This document shows positions 54,786 through 63,760 of a DNA stretch of 64,000 bases, in pieces; position 1 is the stretch's first letter; each line of letters starts with the position of its first letter. Source of the DNA: Rhizobium sp. Root1334. Lineage in GTDB: Bacteria; Pseudomonadota; Alphaproteobacteria; Rhizobiales; Rhizobiaceae. The stretch is from contig NZ_LMEY01000001.1 in assembly GCF_001426665.1 (NCBI RefSeq), positions 62,320-126,319 on the forward strand. The letters are read 5' to 3'. Both the position numbers and the translations under genes were made by a program. Below the pieces are notes generated by a model that saw only the letters and a program-made list of their open reading frames with translations, was not told where the DNA came from and did no database searches.

Positions 54786-55727
54786 ATGGGCGGGAAGCTT
54801 TCGATCACGCGCACGGTTTCGGCAATAGTTCTTGCCTGCGGCCTGGCTCTTTCCTCCGCGCCGGTCACTTACGCCGCAAGCAAGGTGGTTGCTGTCGTCA
54901 ACGGTTCGCCCATCACATCCGGCGACATTGCCAAGCGCGCTGCTTTCATGCGCCTGCAGCGACAGAGCGGCGGCCCGGGCGCTGCCCGCGAGCAGATGAT
55001 CGATGAAGCCCTCAAGCGCGAGGAAGTTCTGCGCGTCGGCGCCTCGGTCAGCACCACGGAAGTCGAAGGCGCCGTTGGGCGCTTCGCCGCCGGCAACAAG
55101 CTCTCCGTTCAGCAGCTGTCGCAGGTTCTCGATCAGGCAGGGGTCGGCATCGATCACTTCAGGAACTATGTCGCCGTTGCCATGAGCTGGCCACGGGTCG
55201 TCAATGCCCGCTTCGGCGGCGGCGGCGGTGGACGCCTGTCGAACGAAGACCTCGTCCGGCGCATGCAGGAAAACGGCGGCAACAAGCCGGTCACCACGGA
55301 ATACTTCCTGCAGCAGGTGATCTTTGTCGTGCCCGCCGCCAAGCGCAACGCCATCATCGGCAAGCGCCAGGCTGAGGCCAATGCGTCGCGCTCGAAATTC
55401 CCGGGCTGTGAGCAGGCAAAGGTCTTTGCTGCCACGATGCGCGACGTATCGATCCGCAATCTCGGCCGCATGATGGCGCAGGAGCTTCCGGCCGACTGGA
55501 AGCCACTGATCGAAAAGGCTGGCGACAACGGCACGACCGGCACCCGCGTCACGGAACATGGTGTCGAATATCTCGCCATCTGCAAGAAGCGCGAAGTCTC
55601 TGACGATCTGGCTGCCGAAATCGTTTTCCGTGCCGAAGATCTCGGTAAGAAGACCGGTGGGGAAGATCCCAACAGCAAGCGTTACATCGAGGAACTGCGC
55701 AAGCGCGCACAGATCATCGAAAAGTAA
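54786..55727 (+). CDS. surA: SurA-like periplasmic chaperone
   Basis: The protein has 313 residues with a signal peptide ending near residue 31 (SSAPVTYA). The SurA N-terminal domain is clear (SKVVAVVNGSPITSGDIAKR, then REQMIDEALKREEVL). E. coli SurA has 428 residues and two parvulin domains. Here only one parvulin-like region remains (TTEYFLQQVIFVVPAAK... to EYLAICKKREV) and its usual catalytic motif is not recognisable, so isomerase activity is doubtful. It probably escorts barrel proteins such as LptD to the outer membrane, which fits its position between lptD and pdxA. Confidence 0.82.
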   Translation: MGGKLSITRTVSAIVLACGLALSSAPVTYAASKVVAVVNGSPITSGDIAKRAAFMRLQRQSGGPGAAREQMIDEALKREEVLRVGASVSTTEVEGAVGRFAAGNKLSVQQLSQVLDQAGVGIDHFRNYVAVAMSWPRVVNARFGGGGGGRLSNEDLVRRMQENGGNKPVTTEYFLQQVIFVVPAAKRNAIIGKRQAEANASRSKFPGCEQAKVFAATMRDVSIRNLGRMMAQELPADWKPLIEKAGDNGTTGTRVTEHGVEYLAICKKREVSDDLAAEIVFRAEDLGKKTGGEDPNSKRYIEELRKRAQIIEK

Positions 55728-55736
55728 TAAAACAGC

Positions 55737-56765
55737 ATGAACCCGACGCGCGCCAGGCCGCTCGCCCTGACCATGGGCGATCCCGCCGGGATTGGCCTCG
55801 ACATTACCCTTGACGCCTGGATCAACAGGCAAGCCTGGCAGACGCCGCCGTTCATTCTGATCGGCGATGCCGCTGCGCTTGAGGCCAGAGCCCGTGTTCT
55901 CGGCCATAGCGCTGCCATCCGCGAAACGGATTGCGCCAGCGCTATCAGCATCTTCAACGATGCTCTGCCAGTGCTGCCAGTGGCCTGCGCGGCAGCTGTC
56001 ACGCCCGGCATGCCGGACTCCACCAATGCAGCCGCCATCACCGGTGCCATCGAAACCGCGGTGCGGCTGACGATGGAAGGTTCCACCTCCGCCATTGTCA
56101 CCAATCCGATCGCCAAGTCGGTGCTCTATGACGCCGGCTTTCAATTTCCAGGCCATACGGAATTTCTCGCCGACCTCGGCGAGCGCCTGACAGGTGAGCC
56201 GCTGCTTCCGGTCATGATGCTTGCCGGGCCGAAGCTGATGGCCGTTCCGGTGACGATCCATATCCCGCTGAAGGATGTGCCGGAGCAGTTGAGTGCCGAT
56301 CTGATTTACCGCACCTGCGCGATCACCGTGCGCGACTTGAAGGAACGCTTCGGTCTTGCCTCCCCTCGCGTCGCCGTTGCCGGTCTCAATCCGCATGCGG
56401 GTGAAGGCGGCGCACTTGGGCTGGAAGACGATGCAATCATCCGCCCCGTCATCGAACGATTGAAGATCGAAGGCGTCGATATCACCGGCCCCCTGCCCGC
56501 CGACACCATGTTCCATGACCGCGCCCGCGCCACATACGATGTAGCGATCTGCATGTATCACGATCAGGCGCTGATCCCTGCCAAGGCGCTCGGCTTCGAC
56601 GACAGCGTCAACGCGACGCTCGGGCTGCCGTTCATCCGCACCTCGCCGGATCACGGCACGGCGTTCAGCCTTGCCGGCAAGGGCATTGCCCGCGCCGACA
56701 GCCTGCTGGCAGCACTGCGGATGGCACAGCAATTGGCCGATAATACCGCACGAGGAGAAAACTGA
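55737..56765 (+). CDS. pdxA: 4-hydroxythreonine-4-phosphate dehydrogenase
   Basis: The protein has 342 residues and oxidises 4-phosphohydroxy-L-threonine in pyridoxal-phosphate synthesis. The beginning [19 protein letters not shown] is typical. Metal-binding histidines appear in [26 protein letters not shown] and [18 protein letters not shown], and [15 protein letters not shown] is conserved. It follows surA by 9 bases, and its stop TGA overlaps the rsmA ATG by one base, as in E. coli where surA-pdxA-rsmA is also an operon. Confidence 0.95.
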   Translation: MNPTRARPLALTMGDPAGIGLDITLDAWINRQAWQTPPFILIGDAAALEARARVLGHSAAIRETDCASAISIFNDALPVLPVACAAAVTPGMPDSTNAAAITGAIETAVRLTMEGSTSAIVTNPIAKSVLYDAGFQFPGHTEFLADLGERLTGEPLLPVMMLAGPKLMAVPVTIHIPLKDVPEQLSADLIYRTCAITVRDLKERFGLASPRVAVAGLNPHAGEGGALGLEDDAIIRPVIERLKIEGVDITGPLPADTMFHDRARATYDVAICMYHDQALIPAKALGFDDSVNATLGLPFIRTSPDHGTAFSLAGKGIARADSLLAALRMAQQLADNTARGEN

Positions 56766-57592
56766 TGGCAGCGATCGACGGTTTGCCGCCGCTGCGCGAC
56801 GTTATCGCCCGCCACGGCCTGGATGCTAAAAAGGCGCTCGGCCAGAACTTTCTGCTCGACCTCAACCTCACCCAGAAGATCGCCCGCACGGCTGGTCCGC
56901 TTGAGGGCGTGACGGTGATCGAGGTCGGCCCCGGTCCGGGCGGCCTCACCCGCGCCATCCTGTCGCTGGGCGCCAAGAAGGTCATTGCCATCGAGCGCGA
57001 TTCCCGCTGCCTGCCCGCTCTTGCCGAAATTTCGGATTTCTATCCCGGCCGTCTCGAAGTGGTCGAAGGCGATGCGCTGAAGACACGGTTCGAGGAGCTT
57101 GTCACCGAGGGGCCAGTCAAGATCATCGCCAACCTGCCTTACAATGTCGGCACGCAGCTTCTGGTCAACTGGCTTTTGCCGAAGGTCTGGCCGCCGTTCT
57201 ACCAGTCGATGACGCTGATGTTCCAGCGCGAAGTGGGCCTCAGGATCGTTGCCGAAGCCGATGACGACCATTACGGCCGCCTCGGCGTGCTTTGCGGCTG
57301 GCGCACGAACGCCCGCATGGCCTTCGACGTACCGCCACAAGCCTTCTCACCGCCGCCGAAGGTCACGTCATCCGTGGTGCATCTCGAACCGCTCGAAAAC
57401 CCGATCCCCTGCTCGGCAGAAGCCCTCGAAAAGGTAACGATGGCCGCCTTTGGCCAGCGCCGCAAAATGCTGCGCCAGAGCGTCAAATCGATCGGTGGAG
57501 AAGCCTTGCTGGCCAAGGCCGAGATCGACCCGAAACGCCGGGCGGAAACACTGTCGGTGGAAGAGTTCTGCCGGTTGGCGAATTGTATGTAG
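56765..57592 (+). CDS. rsmA: 16S rRNA (adenine1518/1519-N6)-dimethyltransferase
   Basis: The protein has 275 residues and dimethylates two adjacent adenines near the 3' end of 16S rRNA. The SAM-binding start is [19 protein letters not shown], followed by [16 protein letters not shown]. The catalytic NLPY motif is in [16 protein letters not shown] near residue 120. The C-terminal helical domain ([17 protein letters not shown]) is complete. It is the last gene of the lptF-to-rsmA unit, and a RIME-like palindrome follows it. Confidence 0.96.
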   Translation: MAAIDGLPPLRDVIARHGLDAKKALGQNFLLDLNLTQKIARTAGPLEGVTVIEVGPGPGGLTRAILSLGAKKVIAIERDSRCLPALAEISDFYPGRLEVVEGDALKTRFEELVTEGPVKIIANLPYNVGTQLLVNWLLPKVWPPFYQSMTLMFQREVGLRIVAEADDDHYGRLGVLCGWRTNARMAFDVPPQAFSPPPKVTSSVVHLEPLENPIPCSAEALEKVTMAAFGQRRKMLRQSVKSIGGEALLAKAEIDPKRRAETLSVEEFCRLANCM

Positions 57593-57598
57593 CCTGTC

Positions 57599-57726
57599 CT
57601 CTTCTCCCCAGCGGGGAGAAGTGCCGAGCGCATTCGAGGCGATGAGGGGGAGCTTTCCACGAATCGGAAGCCTGCCGCCCCCTCATCTGGCCCTACGGGC
57701 CACCTTCTCCCCGCTGGGGAGAAGAG
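57599..57726. repeat. RIME-like rhizobial intergenic palindromic element
   Basis: About 128 bases form a nested palindrome. The left end CTCTTCTCCCCAGCGGGG is mirrored by CCCCGCTGGGGAGAAGAG at the right end, each end also folds on itself (CTTCTCCCC..GGGGAGAAG), and inner blocks GATGAGGGGG and CCCCCTCATC pair with each other. Composition and the CCTTCTCCCCGC and CCCTCATC blocks are those of the Rhizobium intergenic mosaic elements. It lies between the convergent rsmA and gmk genes. Confidence 0.85.
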
Positions 57727-57761
57727 AGAGCAATTGGCACCTGATCCCTAACCAGAGACCA

Positions 57762-58427
57762 TCAGAGCTTCGGCGTTTCCGTCAGCAAACCATTGACGAA
57801 TTCGAACAGTCCCGGACGACGGTCGCGGCGAAGCCGCTCGGCCTCGACAATGGCCTTGACGGAGGCGAAGGCGCTGTCGAGATCCTCGTTGACGACGATA
57901 TAGTCATATTCCAGCCAGTGCTCGATCTCCGAGCGCGAATTGGCCAGCCGCGTGGCAATCACCTCTTCGGTATCCTCGGCACGCCGATGCAGACGGGACT
58001 GCAGTTCGGCCATGGTCGGCGGCAGGATGAAGATCGAGACGACATCGCCGCCCATCTTTTCCTGCAACTGCTGGGCACCCTGCCAATCGATATCGAACAG
58101 CATGTCCTGCCCTTCCGACATCGCCGTCTCGACGGCATCGCGTGGCGTGCCGTAGAAATTGCCGTGAACCTCGGCCCATTCCAGCAGCGCATCGGTCTGG
58201 CGCAACCCCTCAAATTCGCGGATCGACTTGAAGAAATAGTGCCGCCCTTCGATCTCGCTCGGACGCCGCTTGCGCGTCGTGACACTGACCGAAATGCTCA
58301 TATGCGGATCGGATTCGAGCAGGTTGCGCGCAATCGTCGACTTGCCCGCGCCCGAAGGCGACGAGATCACCAGCATGAGACCGCGGCGCTGAATGGCTTT
58401 GGTGGACGTTTGGCTCACGGGGTTCAC
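57762..58427 (-). CDS. gmk: Guanylate kinase
   Basis: The protein has 221 residues and phosphorylates GMP to GDP. The P-loop is [19 protein letters not shown] near residue 20. The GMP-binding region contains [18 protein letters not shown], and the lid and nucleotide-binding segments ([28 protein letters not shown]) are complete. Its start overlaps the yicC stop by four bases (ATGA), so it is translationally coupled to yicC. Confidence 0.95.
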   Translation of the reverse strand: MNPVSQTSTKAIQRRGLMLVISSPSGAGKSTIARNLLESDPHMSISVSVTTRKRRPSEIEGRHYFFKSIREFEGLRQTDALLEWAEVHGNFYGTPRDAVETAMSEGQDMLFDIDWQGAQQLQEKMGGDVVSIFILPPTMAELQSRLHRRAEDTEEVIATRLANSRSEIEHWLEYDYIVVNEDLDSAFASVKAIVEAERLRRDRRPGLFEFVNGLLTETPKL

Positions 58428-59311
58428 TCCAGATTTTGGACCTGTTCACGGAACTGGTCGATGACGACCTTCAATTCAATACCAGCGGCAGTGACCGCAG
58501 CGGCATTCGACTTGGAACAGATGGTATTTGATTCGCGGTTAAATTCCTGAGAAAGGAAATCGAGTTTGCGGCCGACAGGGCCGCCTTTTTGCAAAAGATC
58601 CCGGGCTGCCGTCACATGGGTGCGCAAGCGGTCGATCTCCTCGCGGATATCGGCCTTGGCCGCCAGCAGTGCCACTTCGGCATAGAGACGTTCCGGATCG
58701 ATCTTCGAGCCGCCGTCCATCACCAGGGCCACCTGGCTGGCAAGGCGGGCGGTAATGACGGCCACACTGCGCGACGGGTCTGCCTCGATCTCGCTGGTCA
58801 GCGTCTCGATCCGGTCGATCTGTTCCAGCAAGACCCGGCGGAGCGCCACGCCTTCCCCCTCGCGCATCGAGGTCATGTCGGAAAGGGCCTGACGCAATCC
58901 GGCGAGGATATCGCTATCGCGGGTGGCGCGCTCGCCCTCCTGTTCTTCCGGTTCGCGAAAATCAACGATGCCGCGAATGGACAGAAGCGTATCGAGGCGC
59001 AGTGGCGCCGGATCGATGACATCGCGCAACTGCTCGCGCAACGACAGGACGGCTGAAAGAGCCCCCTGGTTGATCACCGGCTCGACGCTGGTTTCGCTGG
59101 CGCTGACGGTGAGGTTGACCTGCATGTTGCCGCGCGCGAAGCTCTCACCGGCCAGCTTGCGGACGTCCGTTTCCAGATGCTCCGTGCCCGTCGGCAGCCG
59201 CAACCGCAGATCCAGCCCCTTGCCGTTGACCGAACGGAGTTCCCACGCCCAGCGGTAACGTCCGCAAGTCCCCTCGCGGCGGGCAAATCCCGTCATGGAT
59301 TGCAGCGGCAT
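58424..59311 (-). CDS. yicC: YicC family stress-response endoribonuclease
   Basis: The protein has 295 residues. Typical features are the start [20 protein letters not shown], with [18 protein letters not shown], and the C-terminal [20 protein letters not shown] followed by [20 protein letters not shown]. YicC proteins have been shown in E. coli to act as RNases on small RNAs, and its gene is often next to gmk, as here. The length is normal. Confidence 0.9.
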   Translation of the reverse strand: MPLQSMTGFARREGTCGRYRWAWELRSVNGKGLDLRLRLPTGTEHLETDVRKLAGESFARGNMQVNLTVSASETSVEPVINQGALSAVLSLREQLRDVIDPAPLRLDTLLSIRGIVDFREPEEQEGERATRDSDILAGLRQALSDMTSMREGEGVALRRVLLEQIDRIETLTSEIEADPSRSVAVITARLASQVALVMDGGSKIDPERLYAEVALLAAKADIREEIDRLRTHVTAARDLLQKGGPVGRKLDFLSQEFNRESNTICSKSNAAAVTAAGIELKVVIDQFREQVQNLE

Positions 59312-59467
59312 CGTTTTTTCCTCCGGCCCGGCAGTATTCTCCTCAACGAAGTGTCGGAAGCTGCGGAACTTTGAATTGTTGCATGAATGTGTACGGCCCC
59401 GGCACGGTCAACCGCAAGGGTCAAGCGTACCGGAGCCGTGTCATCCACAAGCCTGATGGAGGCCCGA

Positions 59468-60646
59468 TTATTCCTGGGCTGGTGCGGTCTCCGCCGCTTT
59501 CGCCGCAGCGGCCTTTTCGGCCTCGATCTTGCGCCAGCGGCGGACATTGCTGTTGTGTTCATCGAGCGTGGCGGCAAACACATGCCCACCCGTGCCGTCG
59601 GCGACAAAATAGAGGTCGGACGTGCGCGACGGATTGGAAACCGCTTCGAGCGCTGCCCGGCCTGGATTGGCGATCGGTGTCGGCGGCAGGCCCTTGATCA
59701 TGTAGGTGTTGTAAGGCGTGTCCTTCTCGAGGTCAGACTTCAGGATCGGCCGGTCGGTCGGTTTGCCATCACCGCCAAAAATCCCATAGATGATCGTCGG
59801 GTCGGACTGCAGCCGCATGCCCTTTTCCAGGCGATTGATGAAGACCGATGCAACGCGCGACCGTTCATCCGCAATGCCGGTTTCCTTCTCGACGATCGAT
59901 GCCAGGGTGACGAATTCTTCACGGCTGGCAATCGGCAAGTCCGGATCACGCCGGTCCCAGATCTGATCGACAAGCTGCTTCTGTGCCGCTGCCATCTGCG
60001 CGACGATTTCAGCCCGCTTGGTACCACGCGAAAACTTGTATGTATCCGGACGCAGCGTGCCTTCTGCCGGCATTGCCGCGGGAAGGTCGCCTTCCAGAAC
60101 GGGGTCACTGCTCAATCGGGAGAACATCTGCTTGACCGTCAGGCCTTCCGGCAGCGACACCGAATAGAGGATGGACTTGCCCGATTTCAGGAGCTGCATG
60201 ATCTCCTGCATCGAGGAACCGGCCTTGATCTCGTATTCGCCGGCCTTCAGCGTATCGTTGTCATCGAGATAGGCCTCCGACATGAAACGGAAGACGCGAC
60301 CATCGGACACGATATTGTTGCGCTCAAGGCTGCTGGCGATTTCCTGGATGCCGGCGCCATTGCGCACGATGAAATTCGTATTGGCCGTCAGCGGGCCGTT
60401 GTCCTCATAGGCGGACATTGCATAGTAAACCGTACCGGCTGCCGCGATCGTCAGGCAGACGATCACGGTCATCAGGAAATTCAGAAAGATAACGACCTGG
60501 CTTTTTGCCTTGCGCGACCGCTTTGGCGGCTGCGGCACTTTTTCTGGACGAAGAGCTTCGCTCGCCGATTTCGGGATGATCGGGCCGTTATTGCCCGCCT
60601 CGTTGCGGCCGAAAGGCGCTGCGCTGTTTTCGTTTGCGTCGTTCAC
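59468..60646 (-). CDS. mltG: Endolytic murein transglycosylase MltG
   Basis: The protein has about 392 residues and cuts nascent glycan strands, which limits their length during cell-wall synthesis. One N-terminal membrane helix (VVIFLNFLMTVIVCLTIAAA) anchors it, followed by a LysM-like subdomain and the catalytic domain with glutamate in IVEKETGIADERSRVASVF. A GTG at 60646 with an AGGA ribosome site was preferred; an ATG eleven codons upstream (60679) also opens the frame. It lies between fabF and yicC on the same strand. Confidence 0.92.
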   Translation of the reverse strand: MNDANENSAAPFGRNEAGNNGPIIPKSASEALRPEKVPQPPKRSRKAKSQVVIFLNFLMTVIVCLTIAAAGTVYYAMSAYEDNGPLTANTNFIVRNGAGIQEIASSLERNNIVSDGRVFRFMSEAYLDDNDTLKAGEYEIKAGSSMQEIMQLLKSGKSILYSVSLPEGLTVKQMFSRLSSDPVLEGDLPAAMPAEGTLRPDTYKFSRGTKRAEIVAQMAAAQKQLVDQIWDRRDPDLPIASREEFVTLASIVEKETGIADERSRVASVFINRLEKGMRLQSDPTIIYGIFGGDGKPTDRPILKSDLEKDTPYNTYMIKGLPPTPIANPGRAALEAVSNPSRTSDLYFVADGTGGHVFAATLDEHNSNVRRWRKIEAEKAAAAKAAETAPAQE

Positions 60647-60855
60647 TGGTGTCCTGGGTCTGGAATTCGCGTCATGCACGTCTTCATCCCTGATGCGAAC
60701 TCCAGAAGAGAAACAGGAATGAGAATCACCTTGTTGCGATTGTAGCCGCAGTACGCTTTTGGCCTTGTGTCAGTATGGACACAAGGCACTGGGCTGACGA
60801 TACCGGTTCAGTCGCAAACGTCCGTATGCCATGTTTGAACCGAGCAATGCGGCAA

Positions 60856-60885
60856 AAGCACGATAGTGGGAGAATTATCGTGCTT
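60856..60885. terminator. Terminator downstream of fabF
   Basis: A perfect 10-bp stem (AAGCACGATA / TATCGTGCTT, 10-base loop) followed on the minus strand by TT lies 70 bases after the fabF stop. It separates the fab genes from mltG transcription. Confidence 0.8.
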
Positions 60886-60954
60886 GCGGGGTACGCCGGA
60901 ATGATACCGGCGTTGATGACGGGCCGCCATCCGGCAGGCCCGCTATATCCAAAA

Positions 60955-62214
60955 TCAGGCGTAACGACGCAGAACCAGCGAGGCGTTGGTGCCGCCGAAG
61001 CCGAAGGAATTCGACAGGGCGACATTGATCTCGCGCTTGCGCGCCACATGCGGCACCAGATCGATCTTGGTTTCGACCGACGGATTGTCGAGATTGAGCG
61101 TCGGGGGAGCGACATTGTCGCGGATCGCCAGCGCGCAGAAAATCGCTTCGACAGCACCGGCTGCACCAAGCAGGTGGCCAATCGCCGACTTTGTCGATGA
61201 CATCGAGACCTTGCCCGCATGCTCGCCGAGAACGCGCTCGGCAGCACCCAGTTCGATCGTGTCGGCCATGGTCGATGTGCCGTGGGCATTGATATAGTCG
61301 ATATCGCCTGCCGACAGGCCAGCGCGCTTCAGAGCCATCTGCATGCAGCGATACGCGCCGTCGCCGTCCTCGGCCGGTGCCGTGATATGGAAAGCGTCGC
61401 CGGAGAGACCGTAGCCAACGACTTCGGCATAGATTTTGGCGCCGCGCGCCTTGGCGTGCTCGAGTTCTTCCAGCACGACGATACCGGCGCCCTCGCCCAT
61501 GACGAAACCGTCACGGTCCTTGTCATAGGGGCGCGATGCCTTGGTCGGGTCGTCATTGTGCTGGGTGGAAAGCGCCTTGCAGGCGGCAAAGCCGGCCAGC
61601 GCAATGCGTGAAATCGGTGACTCCGTCCCGCCGGCGACCATCACGTCGGCATCGCCCAGGGCGATGAAGCGGGCGGCGTCGCCAATGGCGTGGGCGCCCG
61701 TCGAGCAGGCGGTAACGACGGAATGATTGGGGCCGCGCAACTTGTGGCGGATCGATACCTGGCCGGAGGCAAGGTTGATCAGGCGGCCCGGAATGAAGAA
61801 AGGAGAAACCCGGCGCGGGCCACGGTCGCGCAGCGTGATGCCGCCTTCAACGATGCCTTCGAGGCCGCCGATGCCCGAGCCGATCATCACGCCGGTGGCG
61901 ATCTGGTCTTCGTCGGTCTTCGGATGCCAGTCAGCGTCGGCAAGCGCCATATCGGCGGCGGCCATTGCATAGACGATGAAACTGTCGACCTTGCGCTGCT
62001 CCTTCAACTCCATCCAGTTGTCCGGATTGAAGGTACCATTGGTGCCATCGCCGAACGGCAGGCGGCAGGCGATTTTTGCGGGAAGGTCTTCGACTTCGAA
62101 TTCTGTGACTTTACGGGCGGCGTTTTCGCCGGCGATGAGCCGCGACCAGGATATCTCAGTCCCGCAGCCCAAGGGAGATACCATGCCGGTACCGGTGATA
62201 ACGACACGTCTCAT
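60955..62214 (-). CDS. fabF: Beta-ketoacyl-ACP synthase II
   Basis: The protein has 419 residues and condenses malonyl-ACP with acyl-ACP in fatty-acid elongation. The start MRRVVITGTGMVSPLGCG is classical. The active-site Cys is in VVTACSTGAHAIGDA near residue 170, the first His in INAHGTSTMADT, and the second in IGHLLGAAGAVEA. It is transcribed after acpP in the usual fabG-acpP-fabF order, with 220 bases between. Confidence 0.96.
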   Translation of the reverse strand: MRRVVITGTGMVSPLGCGTEISWSRLIAGENAARKVTEFEVEDLPAKIACRLPFGDGTNGTFNPDNWMELKEQRKVDSFIVYAMAAADMALADADWHPKTDEDQIATGVMIGSGIGGLEGIVEGGITLRDRGPRRVSPFFIPGRLINLASGQVSIRHKLRGPNHSVVTACSTGAHAIGDAARFIALGDADVMVAGGTESPISRIALAGFAACKALSTQHNDDPTKASRPYDKDRDGFVMGEGAGIVVLEELEHAKARGAKIYAEVVGYGLSGDAFHITAPAEDGDGAYRCMQMALKRAGLSAGDIDYINAHGTSTMADTIELGAAERVLGEHAGKVSMSSTKSAIGHLLGAAGAVEAIFCALAIRDNVAPPTLNLDNPSVETKIDLVPHVARKREINVALSNSFGFGGTNASLVLRRYA

Positions 62215-62390
62215 GCCCGTGATCCATCCTGCCTGTTCGTTCCAGAACCGGACCGGACCTCGCGCAAAAAACCGGATCCGTACATCCTATTCCGTGATGC
62301 TGTACTGCGTGATCTCAGGTACGGAAGCCTTGAGGCTTTCCTTGATCATGCTTTTTGCTCTCGTAACGGAGAGCGCGCCCCATGAAGGGA

Positions 62391-62420
62391 CGAAAGGCGG
62401 GCCGCAAAGCGCCCCGCCCG
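62391..62420. terminator. Possible terminator or attenuator after acpP
   Basis: A GC-rich hairpin (GGCGGGCCGC / GCGCCCCGCC with a 3-base AAA loop) is followed on the minus strand by TTTCGTCC. It lies between acpP and fabF, and would allow a separate, abundant acpP transcript. Confidence 0.55.
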
Positions 62421-62434
62421 AACACGGCCTGATA

Positions 62435-62671
62435 TTAGGCCTGTGCCTTCTCGATGAACTTGACAGCGTCGCCGACCGTCAGGATCGAATCCGCTGCATC
62501 GTCAGGAATTTCGACGCCGAACTCTTCTTCGAATGCCATGACCAGTTCGACGGTGTCGAGCGAGTCAGCGCCCAGATCGTCGATGAAGCTTGCGCCTTCC
62601 GAGACCTTTTCGGCATCGACGCCAAGATGATCAATAACAATTTTCTTTACGCGTTCTGCTACGTCGCTCAT
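62435..62671 (-). CDS. acpP: Acyl carrier protein
   Basis: The protein has 78 residues and carries fatty-acid intermediates on a phosphopantetheine arm. The serine that is modified is in [18 protein letters not shown] near residue 37. It is very acidic, as expected. The start at 62671 gives the family's normal N-terminus [19 protein letters not shown]; an upstream in-frame start at 62701 adds ten residues. It is separated from fabG by 325 bases, so it probably has its own promoter. Confidence 0.97.
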   Translation of the reverse strand: MSDVAERVKKIVIDHLGVDAEKVSEGASFIDDLGADSLDTVELVMAFEEEFGVEIPDDAADSILTVGDAVKFIEKAQA

Positions 62672-62996
62672 GTCGGATTCCTCGACCTTTGTTTTTCTCA
62701 ACGATGCCGTTCTGACATCGGTACCCTATTAACGCCTGACAGATCAAGACGATCCGCCTGGCAATTCGTTCAACCGGAAGCGGGCAAACCACGCCTGCCA
62801 AAGCCAGCATATACCGCATATCTTCCGATCGACTGCGCACAGTCATGGCCCGCTTAACACGGTTTAAGTCTGCCGCAAAGTCCGAAAATGGCCGGGAATG
62901 GCTTGGTCAACATGCAATTCCCGGTATTTCGGCCCCACATCTCCGATAGAGCCGGAAACGTGGTGGCACAGGCCTTTGACGGCCTATGCCAAGGGG
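62672..62996. other. Intergenic region between fabG and acpP
   Basis: This 325-base stretch holds no supported gene. A hairpin of 11 bp with one mismatch (TGGCACAGGCC / GGCCTATGCCA) at 62964-62991 follows the fabG stop and may end the fabG transcript. The remaining part is expected to hold the strong acpP promoter, but no clear -35/-10 pair was identified. Confidence 0.5.
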
Positions 62997-63734
62997 TTAG
63001 ATCATCGCCATGCCGCCGTTGACATGGATGGTCTGGCCGGTGACGTAGGCCGCCTCGTTGGAAGCCAGATAAGCAACCGCCGACGCCACTTCGCCGCCGG
63101 TGCCCATCCGCTTCATCGGGATGGCGCCCATGATGGCGTCCTTCTGCTTGTCGTTCAGCTTGCCGGTCATCGCACTTTCGATGAAGCCCGGGGCGACGCA
63201 GTTGACCGTCACGTTGCGGGTGGCGATTTCCTGGGCAAGCGACTTCGACATGCCGATCATGCCGGCCTTGGCGGCACAGTAATTGGCCTGGCCCGGATTG
63301 CCGGTCACGCCGACGATCGAGGTGATGTTGATGATGCGGCCATGGCGGCGGCGCATCATCGGATGCGTCAGCTCGCGGGTCAGCCGGAAGACCGAGGTCA
63401 GGTTGACTTCGAGAACGGCATCCCAGTCTTCGTCGCTCATCCGCACGAACAGGCCGTCCTTGGTGATCCCGGCATTGTTGACGAGGATGTCGACGCCGCC
63501 GAGTTCGGCTTCGGCCTTTTCGCCGAGCGCCTTGACGGCATCGCGATCAGCCAGATTGGCCGGGAAGAGATGAACACGCTCGCCAAGCGAATTGGCAAGC
63601 TCTTCCAGCTTTTCGACGCGGGTGCCGTGCAGGCCGACGATGGCGCCCTGCGCATGCAGGATGCGGGCAATCTCTTCGCCGATGCCGCCGGATGCGCCGG
63701 TAACGAGGGCCTTGCGGCCAGACAGATCGAACAT
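62997..63734 (-). CDS. fabG: 3-oxoacyl-ACP reductase
   Basis: The protein has 245 residues and reduces 3-ketoacyl-ACP with NADPH in fatty-acid elongation. The NADPH-binding start is KALVTGASGGIGEEIARIL, the catalytic Ser is in INITSIVGVTGNPG near residue 138, and Tyr and Lys are in YCAAKAGMIGMSK near residues 151 and 155. The C-terminus TGQTIHVNGGMAMI is typical. The start lies 26 bases after the fabD stop, so the two are probably co-transcribed. Confidence 0.97.
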   Translation of the reverse strand: MFDLSGRKALVTGASGGIGEEIARILHAQGAIVGLHGTRVEKLEELANSLGERVHLFPANLADRDAVKALGEKAEAELGGVDILVNNAGITKDGLFVRMSDEDWDAVLEVNLTSVFRLTRELTHPMMRRRHGRIINITSIVGVTGNPGQANYCAAKAGMIGMSKSLAQEIATRNVTVNCVAPGFIESAMTGKLNDKQKDAIMGAIPMKRMGTGGEVASAVAYLASNEAAYVTGQTIHVNGGMAMI

Positions 63735-63760
63735 GGTCTTGGGTCCTTGTTGGGTTCGGC

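Noticed and set aside
54666-56732. 688-codon minus-strand frame antisense to surA and pdxA.
   Set aside because: Shadow frame of well-supported genes.
59387-60745. 452-codon plus-strand frame antisense to mltG.
   Set aside because: Shadow frame; mltG has its catalytic motif and membrane anchor.
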